Positions 19,101 through 27,065 of a DNA stretch of 64,000 nucleotides are shown here, one piece after another (the first letter of the stretch is position 1; the number at the start of each line of letters is the position of its first letter). The stretch is from Wenyingzhuangia fucanilytica. GTDB taxonomy: Bacteria; Bacteroidota; Bacteroidia; Flavobacteriales; Flavobacteriaceae. Under the pieces are notes generated by a model that saw only the letters and a list, made by a program, of their open reading frames with translations, ran no database searches and was not told the origin of the DNA. The translations under genes and the position numbers were made by a program. Location of the stretch: assembly GCF_001697185.1 (NCBI RefSeq), contig NZ_CP014224.1, positions 1,984,001-2,048,000 on the forward strand, read 5' to 3'.

Positions 19101-19163
19101 TACCATTGTTGTTAGTAAGAACAAAACAATTAAAAAGTTTTTCTGTTGTAATTTTATTTTCAT
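16104..19163 (-). CDS. Clan GH-A glycoside hydrolase, GH42/GH167-like, with binding module and T9SS tail
   Basis: 1019 aa from the ATG at 19163; a longer frame starts with a TTG and would bury the signal peptide. Residues to about 770 parallel the 764-aa neighbour: helical N-terminal region, barrel with E276 in CNEPHFFTQ and E457 in YNTEVHYLS, GH42-like middle domain. After it come a beta-sandwich module (about 780-930: YYEFEKADAE, GDYSLKFDSS, ITWNLSGLSTGTWHYL, VLYFDNLEF) and a type A T9SS sorting domain in the last 75 residues (SPNPSTGNV, YNVLGSKV, VKRIIIN). So this paralog should be exported across the outer membrane and probably anchored at or released from the cell surface, while its neighbour stays periplasmic. 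A 144-base gap separates it from the GH110 gene. Confidence 0.78.
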   Translation of the reverse strand: MKIKLQQKNFLIVLFLLTTMVRAQTLTQQAKVKIDTLNALISIAELKGIDVLKEKTTVRTAEVFLKYANWDENNITENTTYFELVARYKDNAAEMANLLPDFERTEINIMLQDAIDYLKLLNAGTVKRKASPHINWEQVTHQGDRLVYQGKSVFLADYTWKPSVDSLTEFHGNQDGFFLTPSYVTDKNGTIRNNIASELSSKPNGSTGFIFLNNKNVPNWAEQEYGLGFKMREDTYTNYDIDNPGAKEMMGMLLAGTVPNMADKKYSELGYMLCNEPHFFTQKDGDKLAWASGPVSSYSIEKFKTWLGNKHGSIQSLNNLWGTSFTSFNDVTIDIPIDVSLKGTPMWYDWAYFNMYRVTEWYTWLKSKIREYDTDAKVHLKIMPNLWTENERIHGIDFETLTTLSDIIGNDSGSENSPMWGGPYEWETHYAFDWRELCMGFDFMKSVSPEKITYNTEVHYLSTGKSRNLYQDPMYARATFWLAHVYAMTASQTWFWARQVDGSIRPNAGKGYGGSNNQQPRIVNEVASTMIDLNAYSDEIMEMQRLRKPIRIFYSKTSAINKSNHMDDLFELYEAMHFDGIPIGFATKDIINAQDANLWDVILVHETEFATEDEIAALQDYLDNGGTIIIDNISLQKNEYGQTSLSTLQVSSGTIINASTISSIKSQAYSILNSKNRFPAVTINETNSQGIKTCVWRCVQNNAGKQVISVVNLGKTASTLTIGLKGASEVYCKDLLKGIPVTTTPTLQPNEVYFVEVSETSYDESIEEYYEFEKADAETPGVIEPNPTGNAASTGWFFQHQNFSFSDEEKAFGDYSLKFDSSVGSETAYQAQGGGNTSPAGSKLNLAAGTYTAKLAVYIDNNSPSKVQTNIASPFKAITWNLSGLSTGTWHYLSQEVTLSETIASKLTFKILDSDIGTKPSVLYFDNLEFTEGSLSSKIINNDIKLMVSPNPSTGNVLIEVPDDFRYDIEVYNVLGSKVKTIENVSNPLSVSLENLGKGVFFFKTAYQGKTIVKRIIIN

Positions 19164-19307
19164 AATCATCATAGTTAGTACTAACAAAAAAACAACAGAA
19201 CAGTAGTTATTATGTATTTATCACAAAAAACAATGTATTTGTTAGTAAATAATTACTCTAAAAGAAGAAAACGAATAATTATTTATTAATAAAAACCATG
19301 AACTATT

Positions 19308-21125
19308 TTACTCTTTAATACCTTTATTACGTTTTACTTTTAACGTCTTTTTAGTCAATTTATCTGCGTTGATATGGTGTGTATTAGTTCCTTTATAGCT
19401 GTTTTTAGATATTTCTACATTTTTACAATTGATTAATTCAAACATATACGCATTAGGGAATTGAGGCTTTTCTGTATTTGTTTGTTTGATTGTATTTCCT
19501 TTAATGATCAATCCGTCTACTCTATCTGCCCAAATAATTGTATTATCAAATGTTTCAATAGTATTGTTCTCAAAAAGAATGTTTCTATCATAACTCATTG
19601 TTTGATCAAAAGACTTCCCTAATCTTGGTGATACTTTTAACACAGCATGTTCTGATGCTCCTCCATACGCTACATGTTTAAAACGATTGTTACGAATTAC
19701 TACGTCTTCTACATTTCCTGATTCAAACCAAAAATAAGTTTCACCTCTTAACATAATTGATGACATCATTGATGATAAATCATTGTCTTCAATAATAATT
19801 TTTAATGGAGTTTTGATGATAATATTTCTTGCTCTATGATCACGAATGGTACATCCTCTCATAGTAAATACTGGGTTCCAAGTTTTGTTCTCTACTACAT
19901 CTCCCGTCTTTAAATCCGAAGAAATCTCATTAGTAAAAGTTAAATCGGTATATACATCATTAATGTATTTCACATTGCTTACTGTATTTACTTCACCTCT
20001 TCCTGGGTTTGGTGCTTTGATAAACCAAACCTCATCCCCTTTTCCTGCAAATTCAAAACCTGTTTGTTCAAAGTGCATTAGTTTTACTCGAACTGTATTT
20101 TTATTGATGATTTTTGCTACCTCAACATAAGTTCCATGTACATTGGTTCCATCGTCTAACATTCCTTCAAAACGACAATTTTCTATTAAAATATCCCCTT
20201 TACAGTTTGCAAAATGTGTTGCATCTGCAATGGTAGAAATAGCTCTATCTGATCCTTCTTTGATATAAATTCCAGAGTTGATAATTTTTATATTCTCTGT
20301 TCTTTCAAACAAGAACCCCATTCCTAAAGCATGATGAATCACTACTTCATTAAAAAGAATATTTTTAGAATTGGTTACCTGAAATGCTGGTGCATATCTG
20401 TTTTGCTCGTGAGGCCCTTTTGAATGAAACACAGAACCTACTTTTGGATAATGCTTTATATTTTCGTCATAAACACGTAAAACACCATTTGCTCTTCTCT
20501 CAACTTTATTAGGTCTTAAAGTCATGTCAAAAGCTCCATAAGCAACTTGCTTGGTGTCCTTATCAAAAGCCAAAGTACTACCTAAAGAAGCAAAATGAAA
20601 ACCATCTATATTAGGAAAATATATGCGACCTTTATTTAATTTCCATGAATATCCTTTAGTATAAGGTTTAATCTCGTACCAATTTTCTTTAGGATTTACT
20701 GCCGTAATATCTCCTTGAAAACTAAAAGGAATATCCCAATCTATACTTATATTTTTTACAGATACTTGTCCACAATTATTAAACTGAAAAGGTTCTACTT
20801 GTCCATGAAAAACAAACTCAGCCCCATTTCCTTCTATTTCTACATGATCAAAATCTGAAAATAAAAAAATGATTTTTTTTAGTCCATTCCCGTGATTGGT
20901 CACAAAAGAAAATTTTTCTTTTGCATAATTTGGCAAAAAGGTATAAGTCCCTTTTTCAAAAACTAATTTAATTTCCTTGTCTTTAACTCCCTCTATAGCA
21001 TCTCTAACTACAGTGGTCATATCCTCATTATTTGGTTGAATTCTTATGATTTCCTTTGCGTTTACAGATATTGTAAAAGCCATAAACAATCCTAAAACCA
21101 ACTGACATCTTCTTTTTATCCCCAT
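19308..21125 (-). CDS. GH110-like exo-alpha-1,3-galactosidase
   Basis: 605 aa, Sec signal peptide (about 23 residues), then a right-handed beta-helix rich in NxxI/NxxF rungs. D301 in ADATHFANCKG and the pair D324/D325 in GMLDDGTNVHG are spaced 23 and 24 residues apart, the spacing I recall for the catalytic aspartates of GH110. Family members are inverting enzymes that cleave terminal alpha-1,3-linked galactose, known from blood-group B antigens and from lambda-carrageenan-type oligosaccharides. In this PUL it would release the alpha-galactose of desulfated carrageenan fragments. Periplasmic by signal. It follows the FMN-motif gene by 11 bases, so alpha-galactose release is cotranscribed with the flavoprotein pair. 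Confidence 0.82.
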   Translation of the reverse strand: MGIKRRCQLVLGLFMAFTISVNAKEIIRIQPNNEDMTTVVRDAIEGVKDKEIKLVFEKGTYTFLPNYAKEKFSFVTNHGNGLKKIIFLFSDFDHVEIEGNGAEFVFHGQVEPFQFNNCGQVSVKNISIDWDIPFSFQGDITAVNPKENWYEIKPYTKGYSWKLNKGRIYFPNIDGFHFASLGSTLAFDKDTKQVAYGAFDMTLRPNKVERRANGVLRVYDENIKHYPKVGSVFHSKGPHEQNRYAPAFQVTNSKNILFNEVVIHHALGMGFLFERTENIKIINSGIYIKEGSDRAISTIADATHFANCKGDILIENCRFEGMLDDGTNVHGTYVEVAKIINKNTVRVKLMHFEQTGFEFAGKGDEVWFIKAPNPGRGEVNTVSNVKYINDVYTDLTFTNEISSDLKTGDVVENKTWNPVFTMRGCTIRDHRARNIIIKTPLKIIIEDNDLSSMMSSIMLRGETYFWFESGNVEDVVIRNNRFKHVAYGGASEHAVLKVSPRLGKSFDQTMSYDRNILFENNTIETFDNTIIWADRVDGLIIKGNTIKQTNTEKPQFPNAYMFELINCKNVEISKNSYKGTNTHHINADKLTKKTLKVKRNKGIKE

Positions 21126-21136
21126 TGTTTCTATTA

Positions 21137-22327
21137 TTATAATCTTTGTGAATATTTCTTTTTAAACTTTTTTATACTCTTTTTTTGCTTGCGTGTTAAT
21201 TCTTTTTCTTGATATGATAAAAACCAATACGCTCTTCTTGCAATTAAAAAATCATCGGATGTTAATAAATCAACCAACTCCTCTAATAACACTGGAGAAA
21301 TAAAGTTGTTTCTCTGAAAAATAGACAAGACCATTTCAACTTCTTGATAAGTAAAACCTGACAATTCTCTACTTAATGTATTATAATACGCTGTGTTTTC
21401 TCCTTTATTGGTCTGTGAAATTGAATTTAAACAGGCAACTCTTTTCTTAAAATCTCCATTATCAAACAGATATTTAATTCCATCGTAATAATTGTTTTTT
21501 GAAGCATTTTCAACATATACAAGCGCTGTTTTAAACACTTTATAGTCACCTGTTACAGCTTGTTCTTTTATTGCTTTGAATGCAACAGAATCATATGCTT
21601 TTTTCTCTAACAAAGCTTCTATTGCAAATACTTTGTAATCAGCATCATTATTCGTTAAATACGCTTCTCTAAGCTGAGCTACAGACAATTCATTTGTAGT
21701 TATTTCACGTATTTTAGAAACAATTTCTCCATTAGCCCAGTGCCATAAAGTGTAACAAGTCCACACAGCTCCCTCTACAGTTTCATTTGGACTGACTGTT
21801 GAAGTTGCTCCCGAAATAGCATCTACATTAATATCTCCATGAGCTACAAAATCACCTGTAACTAAATCGTCCTTAAAAACTGTTTTTAGTTCTGAGTTTT
21901 TATTGTGTAAAACCTCTTCTAATTTTTTATAATCTTCTTTTGTAAAACGAATTCCCTCTTTCTTTTCTAATTCATCTCCTTCTTCTAAATCAATACTTAT
22001 ATAACGTCCCAACTCATCCCAAAACATTCTAACAACAACAACTTCGCAAATGTTTTCTCCACAGTTTACAGAATTAACATCTAAGTGAAAAAGTCTGGTT
22101 TGATGATTCATTCTCTCTGCAACCAAATTGCAAACCACAGGTGTTTCTTTGTCTATTGCAGGTTGAAGAATACTTACTTGATATGTTTTTATGTCATTAG
22201 GAGGCATACTTGACTGTAAAGACCAAGCAAACAGAAAAAATAAACACACAAATATCTTATTAACCGAAGGAAAAATATTTTTCCTTCGGTTAATCATCAG
22301 ATTCATCTGTAAATTCATTTTTCTCAT
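21137..22327 (-). CDS. Exported protein with covalent-FMN attachment motif, function unknown
   Basis: 396 aa. A hydrophobic segment at about 24-40 serves as signal peptide or anchor. Residues 169-175 read DAISGAT, an exact fit to the ApbE flavin-transfer motif D-x-x-[ST]-G-A-[ST], so T175 could carry FMN through a phosphoester bond, as in RnfG/NqrC-type FMN-binding domains. Two cysteines (C89, C94) precede the motif. The C-terminal half (220-396) is helical, HEAT-repeat-like and ends in a basic stretch. The gene sits 33 bases after a secreted FAD oxidoreductase and 11 before GH110. I infer an electron donor or acceptor for that oxidoreductase. The FMN claim rests on one motif; no ApbE gene is in the window. 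Confidence 0.6.
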   Translation of the reverse strand: MRKMNLQMNLMINRRKNIFPSVNKIFVCLFFLFAWSLQSSMPPNDIKTYQVSILQPAIDKETPVVCNLVAERMNHQTRLFHLDVNSVNCGENICEVVVVRMFWDELGRYISIDLEEGDELEKKEGIRFTKEDYKKLEEVLHNKNSELKTVFKDDLVTGDFVAHGDINVDAISGATSTVSPNETVEGAVWTCYTLWHWANGEIVSKIREITTNELSVAQLREAYLTNNDADYKVFAIEALLEKKAYDSVAFKAIKEQAVTGDYKVFKTALVYVENASKNNYYDGIKYLFDNGDFKKRVACLNSISQTNKGENTAYYNTLSRELSGFTYQEVEMVLSIFQRNNFISPVLLEELVDLLTSDDFLIARRAYWFLSYQEKELTRKQKKSIKKFKKKYSQRL

Positions 22328-22360
22328 CTCTAAAAAATCATTTAAAATTGTAAGCTTTTT

Positions 22361-24313
22361 TTAAGCTTCATAAGCTCTAACCTCAAATAGCTTTACGCTA
22401 TCTTTTCCATAAGTTTCTTTCATTTTAATCCTAATAGCAGTTGTTTTTACTTGATCAAAATCAAACTTGATTAAACGAACTATATTTCTATCTTTCGACC
22501 CAACTTTTACCCAAGAACCGTTGACTCTAACTTCTAAATCCAATACCTTTAGTAACTCTGGTGGCACCGTAGTTATAAAACTCTTTTTCAGAAATTCTGA
22601 AAGAGGCTGCTTACGCATAGTAATATTTTTATGCAAATTGGTATCGCACTTAATTTCTACTTTAGATAGTTTTACAGGATTATTCCATTCCATCTGAAAA
22701 GTAGCTGGTAATCCATCGGACATCCAATGATTAATTTCACCATCAATATCTCTTGAAATTCCGTTAATTACATTTTTAGCATTACCCGATTTTGTTGAAG
22801 AACCAAAAATAGCACTGGCTTTTTTAGCCAAATCTTTTGGATCATTTGCCACTACTTTAGGAATATATACATCATCACGCATCAACATTTCTTGTAATTG
22901 TTTGATGTGTTTGTTTTTTACTTCTCTAGGTGTAATTCCTTTATTTACACATATAGTGGCTGCAGTTCCTGTTGCTTGTCCCATTAAAGCACAGGTTCCT
23001 TGAATTCTTGTTGAGGATAAAGCAATGTGTGTTAAACTAGCATTACGACCAGCAAACATTAAATTTTCTATATTTTTAGAGTATAGAGAACTAAAAGGTA
23101 CTTGATAAACTGTTTTAAATTTTTGATGAAAAAAACTTGGACGTTCTTTAATATCTAAAATTCCTCCAGGGTTATGTTCATCTAAAGACCAACCACCAAA
23201 ACCGATTGCATCATCAAAATGTTTATGTTCTGTTAAATCTGTTTCAGACAAAATATGATCTCCTATAAAACGACGAGACTCTCTTCTACCTGGTAAAGAT
23301 CCCACCCACTCTAATGCATAATTTTCTGACTCTGGGAACTTACCTGAATTTTTAATATAATCCCAAACTCCGTGTAAATATCCCATTAAATCATGTCTGT
23401 TATCTTCTTGTACATCAATAATATCATGATCGCTTCCTAATTCTACCCACCAATAACCATCTAAAAAGTTATTGATTTTTCTTTCGTGATGCGCATTATC
23501 ACCATCATATTTTTTAACAAAAGTAGGTGGCGTATAAGGCATTGGTCTTCCATAGTCTTTTCCTTGTAATAAAATTGAAGCCCCCATTTGCCATCCATCT
23601 GGTTTGTCTGGAGCATAAGTTTCATTAAACTCCTCTTTTCCCTCTCTTCCTGTTCTATACAAAGCACCAGCTTTAGCAGCCATTAAACCATCACCTGAGC
23701 AATCTATAAAAACATCACCTTTAACCGTAAACTCCGTTTCTGTGGTCAACTGCCAACAACGTGCAGAAATAATTTTTGCTCCATCCATTTCTGCATCAAT
23801 AGCTTGTGTGTTGAGCATAACTGTTAAGTTTGGCTCCCTAACTACATAATCATAAACTATATGATCCCAAACAGGATAAGATTCTTGTGGATTGTACAAT
23901 CTGTTTTCTAACATTATTTCTTCAACAATCCCTGTTTCACGTTCCGCTTTTCCGGTCTCTAATCTATTTACACCATTAAGTGTAACTCTAATTTCACTAG
24001 AAGCATTTCCCCCTAACACAGGACGATCATTAATTAATACCGTTTTAGCTCCATTTCTTGCAGCGGCTACAGCAGCAGAAATACCAGCAACACCAGCTCC
24101 AACAACAACCACATCATAATTGACTATTTCTTTTCTATCTGGATTCGGAACTTTTTTTCCTGTTCCTAATTGATACCATTGTTCTTCATTACCATTTCCT
24201 TTATTAATTTCTTTTGCAACACCATCAAAAGACTTACATGAAACCGTTAAAGGAACTATACTTGATGCAGCAGCGACACCTGCAACGTTTCTTAAAAATT
24301 TTCTTCTTTCCAT
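22361..24313 (-). CDS. Tat-exported FAD-dependent oxidoreductase (FAD_oxidored type) with discoidin-like domain
   Basis: 650 aa. MERRKFLRN is a twin-arginine signal and LTVSC (C26) a lipobox, so the protein is exported folded and lipidated. A Rossmann dinucleotide fold begins at about 66 (VVVVGAGVAGIS, glycines 72, 74, 77) and continues with VLGGNASSEIR and IDCSGDGLMAAKAGA; FAGRNASLTHIALSSTRIQG is the C-terminal FAD contact. Residues about 510-650 look like an F5/8-type (discoidin) sugar-binding sandwich. Similar PF12831 proteins recur in Bacteroidota and Planctomycetes glycan loci, with mostly unknown roles; oxidising or reducing a sugar hydroxyl is the inference. Neighbours: 11 bases after a sulfatase gene and 33 before the FMN-motif gene. 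Confidence 0.85.
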   Translation of the reverse strand: MERRKFLRNVAGVAAASSIVPLTVSCKSFDGVAKEINKGNGNEEQWYQLGTGKKVPNPDRKEIVNYDVVVVGAGVAGISAAVAAARNGAKTVLINDRPVLGGNASSEIRVTLNGVNRLETGKAERETGIVEEIMLENRLYNPQESYPVWDHIVYDYVVREPNLTVMLNTQAIDAEMDGAKIISARCWQLTTETEFTVKGDVFIDCSGDGLMAAKAGALYRTGREGKEEFNETYAPDKPDGWQMGASILLQGKDYGRPMPYTPPTFVKKYDGDNAHHERKINNFLDGYWWVELGSDHDIIDVQEDNRHDLMGYLHGVWDYIKNSGKFPESENYALEWVGSLPGRRESRRFIGDHILSETDLTEHKHFDDAIGFGGWSLDEHNPGGILDIKERPSFFHQKFKTVYQVPFSSLYSKNIENLMFAGRNASLTHIALSSTRIQGTCALMGQATGTAATICVNKGITPREVKNKHIKQLQEMLMRDDVYIPKVVANDPKDLAKKASAIFGSSTKSGNAKNVINGISRDIDGEINHWMSDGLPATFQMEWNNPVKLSKVEIKCDTNLHKNITMRKQPLSEFLKKSFITTVPPELLKVLDLEVRVNGSWVKVGSKDRNIVRLIKFDFDQVKTTAIRIKMKETYGKDSVKLFEVRAYEA

Positions 24314-24324
24314 GTTTTTTTATT

Positions 24325-25794
24325 TTATAATTCTACCCCTGCTCCTTGTAAAGAACTATCGTGATTCCACATAATAAACCATGGGTCTTGAGTTATTTTT
24401 TGAAACCCTTGTAATTCTTTTTTCATTCTATTTAAAACATCATCAAACTCTGGATCTTTAGATAAGTTTTTTACTTCTCCAGGATCCTTGTCTAAATCAT
24501 ACAGTTCAAATTCTGCTCTATATAAAAAATCATCAATATTACGTTCTCCAAAAGTTTTGGAATGATTTCTATAACTACTTTGCCAAGTAGAAGCTGCCCA
24601 CAAATCCGAAGCAAATGGGTACTCTAATGGCCATGCAATGTTCCAAATCAGCTTGTAATTTTTATCAATTACTACTCTCATTGGATAATACATGGTTATT
24701 TCATGAAAAGTATGCGATGCATATATTTGATCCCATCCTTTTGGGTTTTCTTCATCAATAATCTTGTTGAATGATTTTCCATGGAAGTCTTTAGAATTAT
24801 ATACAACTCCTGTCATATCTAAAATAGTAGGTGTTAAATCCACCCAAGATATTTTAGCATTATTTACAGCTCCATGTTTATTTTTAAAAGGGTCTTTTAT
24901 AATACAAGGAAGCTGAATACCTGGTTCATATACCGTTGTTTTTGCTCCTGGAAAAGCCATCCCGTTATCCGAAATATAAATAACAATGGTATTGTCTATT
25001 TTACCTGCTTCTTTTAAATATTGCATCAATTTTCCAAAACCTTGATCTATTCTAGAAATACTTTGATAATATTGAGCAATCTCCTCTCTTGTTTCTTTAG
25101 TATCAGGTAAAAAACTTGGTACTAAAACTTTTTCAGGGTCATAAACTATTTCATTCACACCTTTATAACCACCTTTTTTGTTTCCAAAATTATTGGGTTT
25201 GTTCCAAGGTGTAGATTCAAAAGGTGCTCCCCTATGTGGATCATCGGTACAAAAATATAAGAAGAAAGGCTTGTCTGTATTTAATACCTCTACACAAGCA
25301 TCTGCCATTTCTACCGTATTTCTAGGATCTGCTTCTAAAACGGTGTTAAAATGATACACTTTTTCTGGAGCAACATGATATTTCCCTATCCTAGCTGTTT
25401 CGTAACCATTTTCCTCTAACAGAACTGGCAAAGATTTTTCGTTATCATAAGTGCTAAAATGATGATAATCGTGCACATGCCCATAAGAACCTGTAGCATG
25501 ACCATATTTACCTGTAAGAATAACCGATCTACTCGCAGCACAACTTGCACTAGTACAGTAAGCATTGTTAAACAATACTCCTTCTGATGCCATTTTATCT
25601 AAATTAGGGGTTTGTATTACAGGGTTTCCATAACATCCTAATGCATCTTTACCATGATCGTCAGACACAAATAAAATAACATTTGGTTTAGAAGTTTTTT
25701 TTTGTTTTACTTCTGTTTTTTTGGAGGATTCACAAGCTAATAATAAACAACTGCTAAAACCTACAAAAATTAATGATTTGATTATTTTCTTCAT
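24325..25794 (-). CDS. Lipoprotein S1-family sulfatase with CxAxR active-site motif
   Basis: 489 aa. CLLLAC gives a lipobox with C21, so unlike the other four sulfatases it is membrane-anchored. Metal motif ILFVSDDHGKDALGCYG. The formylglycine site is C85 in SASCAASRSVILTGK, that is C-A-A-S-R, with alanine at the position where the canonical motif has proline. C-x-A-x-R is a rarer known variant accepted by some anaerobic maturases. YISDNGMAFPGAKTTVYEPG supplies the later metal and lysine residues. The layout resembles the heparan N-sulfatase-like branch. It heads the group FAD-FMN-GH110. A near-perfect dyad lies about 65 bases upstream of its start. Confidence 0.92.
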   Translation of the reverse strand: MKKIIKSLIFVGFSSCLLLACESSKKTEVKQKKTSKPNVILFVSDDHGKDALGCYGNPVIQTPNLDKMASEGVLFNNAYCTSASCAASRSVILTGKYGHATGSYGHVHDYHHFSTYDNEKSLPVLLEENGYETARIGKYHVAPEKVYHFNTVLEADPRNTVEMADACVEVLNTDKPFFLYFCTDDPHRGAPFESTPWNKPNNFGNKKGGYKGVNEIVYDPEKVLVPSFLPDTKETREEIAQYYQSISRIDQGFGKLMQYLKEAGKIDNTIVIYISDNGMAFPGAKTTVYEPGIQLPCIIKDPFKNKHGAVNNAKISWVDLTPTILDMTGVVYNSKDFHGKSFNKIIDEENPKGWDQIYASHTFHEITMYYPMRVVIDKNYKLIWNIAWPLEYPFASDLWAASTWQSSYRNHSKTFGERNIDDFLYRAEFELYDLDKDPGEVKNLSKDPEFDDVLNRMKKELQGFQKITQDPWFIMWNHDSSLQGAGVEL

Positions 25795-25856
25795 TCTAAA
25801 TTGTTATATGATAGGTAAATTTAATTTCCATATAACAACAAACTGTATCTTGTAAT

Positions 25857-25896
25857 AAGAATAATGTATCTATTGGTAAATAGACACATTATTCTT
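25857..25896. promoter_or_regulatory. Long near-perfect dyad upstream of the lipoprotein sulfatase gene
   Basis: Two 18-base arms with 17 matching positions around a GGTA centre; core AATGTATCTATT and AATAGACACATT. It lies between the stop of the 379-aa gene and the start of the sulfatase gene. No U-run follows on the minus strand, so an operator or mRNA-stabilising hairpin is more likely than a terminator. Confidence 0.5.
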
Positions 25897-25916
25897 TCTT
25901 AACTCTCTAGATATCT

Positions 25917-27056
25917 TTAATCTATAATCAACTTTTTTAGATACACGTTTCCTTTTGAAGTAATTTTTACAGGATAAATTCCCCTTGTAAATGATGATAC
26001 GTCTAATACCGTAGAAGCATCTGCTTTATCTATTTTATGAACTACTACTCCTAATGAGTTATACACAACTACACTAGCTAGATCTTGTAAATTAAAGTAC
26101 ACTTTTTCATTTGCAGGATTAGGATACACCATATTATTTCCTACTCTAGAATGATTTTCATCTATACTTAAGCTCTCTTTTGGTTCAATATGTATATCAT
26201 CTAAATAAAAAGCCCCTTTTCCTCCTCCATAGCTAGGATCGTTGTTTACGCTAATTCTAAATTCCGAATTATCTGCCGGTTCATCAATTGTAAATTCGTT
26301 TTTTAAACTTACCCACTCTCCCTTTTGTAATCCGTTAAGATCCCAATAAGAAGCAATCCATGGCTCTGTGATATAGGTATAAAAACTCTTTAAAGTTGTT
26401 GAATTATCAACCCAAACTTTAAGACTAATCTCATAAGTTCCGGCATCTAATGTCACTCCATTTTCTACTATCGTATTGATTTCTGATATAAAAGGAATCT
26501 GCTGTTGATCTAACAATGTATGTAGTTCAATATCATCAATATACATTTCTCCTTTTCCTCCTGCAGATGTATCAACTTGAACTAGTAAATTTCCATCAAC
26601 AATGGCCTCATCTAAAACCAAAGTTGTTTCAACAGCTACCCATTGTTCTTTTGGCAAACCTGACAAATCAAAAACAGCATTCACAAACAATGGTTTTACC
26701 ACCATTTTAAGCGCACTTATTTCTGCATCTACTGCAAGCCACACCATTGCATTCATGGTATAAGTTCCTTTTACTAGATCTATTTTCATGGCTGTATCAC
26801 TACTTCCATGGGCTTTTTTATTCCCTGTAATAATCTCCGAACTCGTATATTTTAAGCTGTGACTAGAACCATTACTTCCTTTATCACTTACAATACTAAA
26901 ATTTTCTGGGTGTTGCATCCACCACCCTGTATCAGTACCTGTAACTTCAAAACCATAATACTCTTCATCAAAAATATTTGCTCCTGAGTTTTGAGCACAA
27001 AGCTGTAAACACCCTGTGATTAGCCAAAATCCTATTATTTTTAAAACCTTTTTCAT
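25917..27056 (-). CDS. T9SS-secreted protein with two tandem binding-like modules
   Basis: 379 aa, signal peptide to about residue 21. Module 1 (about 27-180) starts YYGFEVTGTDTGWWMQHPEN and ends GEMYIDDIEL. Module 2 (about 190-290) is shorter at its start and ends GAFYLDDIHIEP; each carries the core DLSGLPKEQWVAV or DLNGLQKGEWVSL. The last 70 residues are a type A T9SS sorting domain (YPNPANEKV, YNSLGVVV, LKKLIID). No catalytic motif is visible. The modules are of the same kind found in five other proteins here, and are best read as carbohydrate-binding beta-sandwiches. It follows the GH150-like gene by 9 bases, so it may be a substrate-capturing partner of that enzyme. Unassigned to a CBM family by me. 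Confidence 0.75.
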   Translation of the reverse strand: MKKVLKIIGFWLITGCLQLCAQNSGANIFDEEYYGFEVTGTDTGWWMQHPENFSIVSDKGSNGSSHSLKYTSSEIITGNKKAHGSSDTAMKIDLVKGTYTMNAMVWLAVDAEISALKMVVKPLFVNAVFDLSGLPKEQWVAVETTLVLDEAIVDGNLLVQVDTSAGGKGEMYIDDIELHTLLDQQQIPFISEINTIVENGVTLDAGTYEISLKVWVDNSTTLKSFYTYITEPWIASYWDLNGLQKGEWVSLKNEFTIDEPADNSEFRISVNNDPSYGGGKGAFYLDDIHIEPKESLSIDENHSRVGNNMVYPNPANEKVYFNLQDLASVVVYNSLGVVVHKIDKADASTVLDVSSFTRGIYPVKITSKGNVYLKKLIID

Positions 27057-27065
27057 ATACTATAT

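Noticed and set aside
19164-19187. Longer start (TTG at 19187) for the 1019-aa enzyme
   Set aside because: It adds eight residues in front of a clear signal peptide that begins at the ATG at 19163.
22467-24119. Antisense ORFs over the FAD oxidoreductase gene (for example 22467-22697, 23892-24119)
   Set aside because: They lie opposite a gene with clear motifs and have no family resemblance; similar shadow frames occur across the whole PUL.
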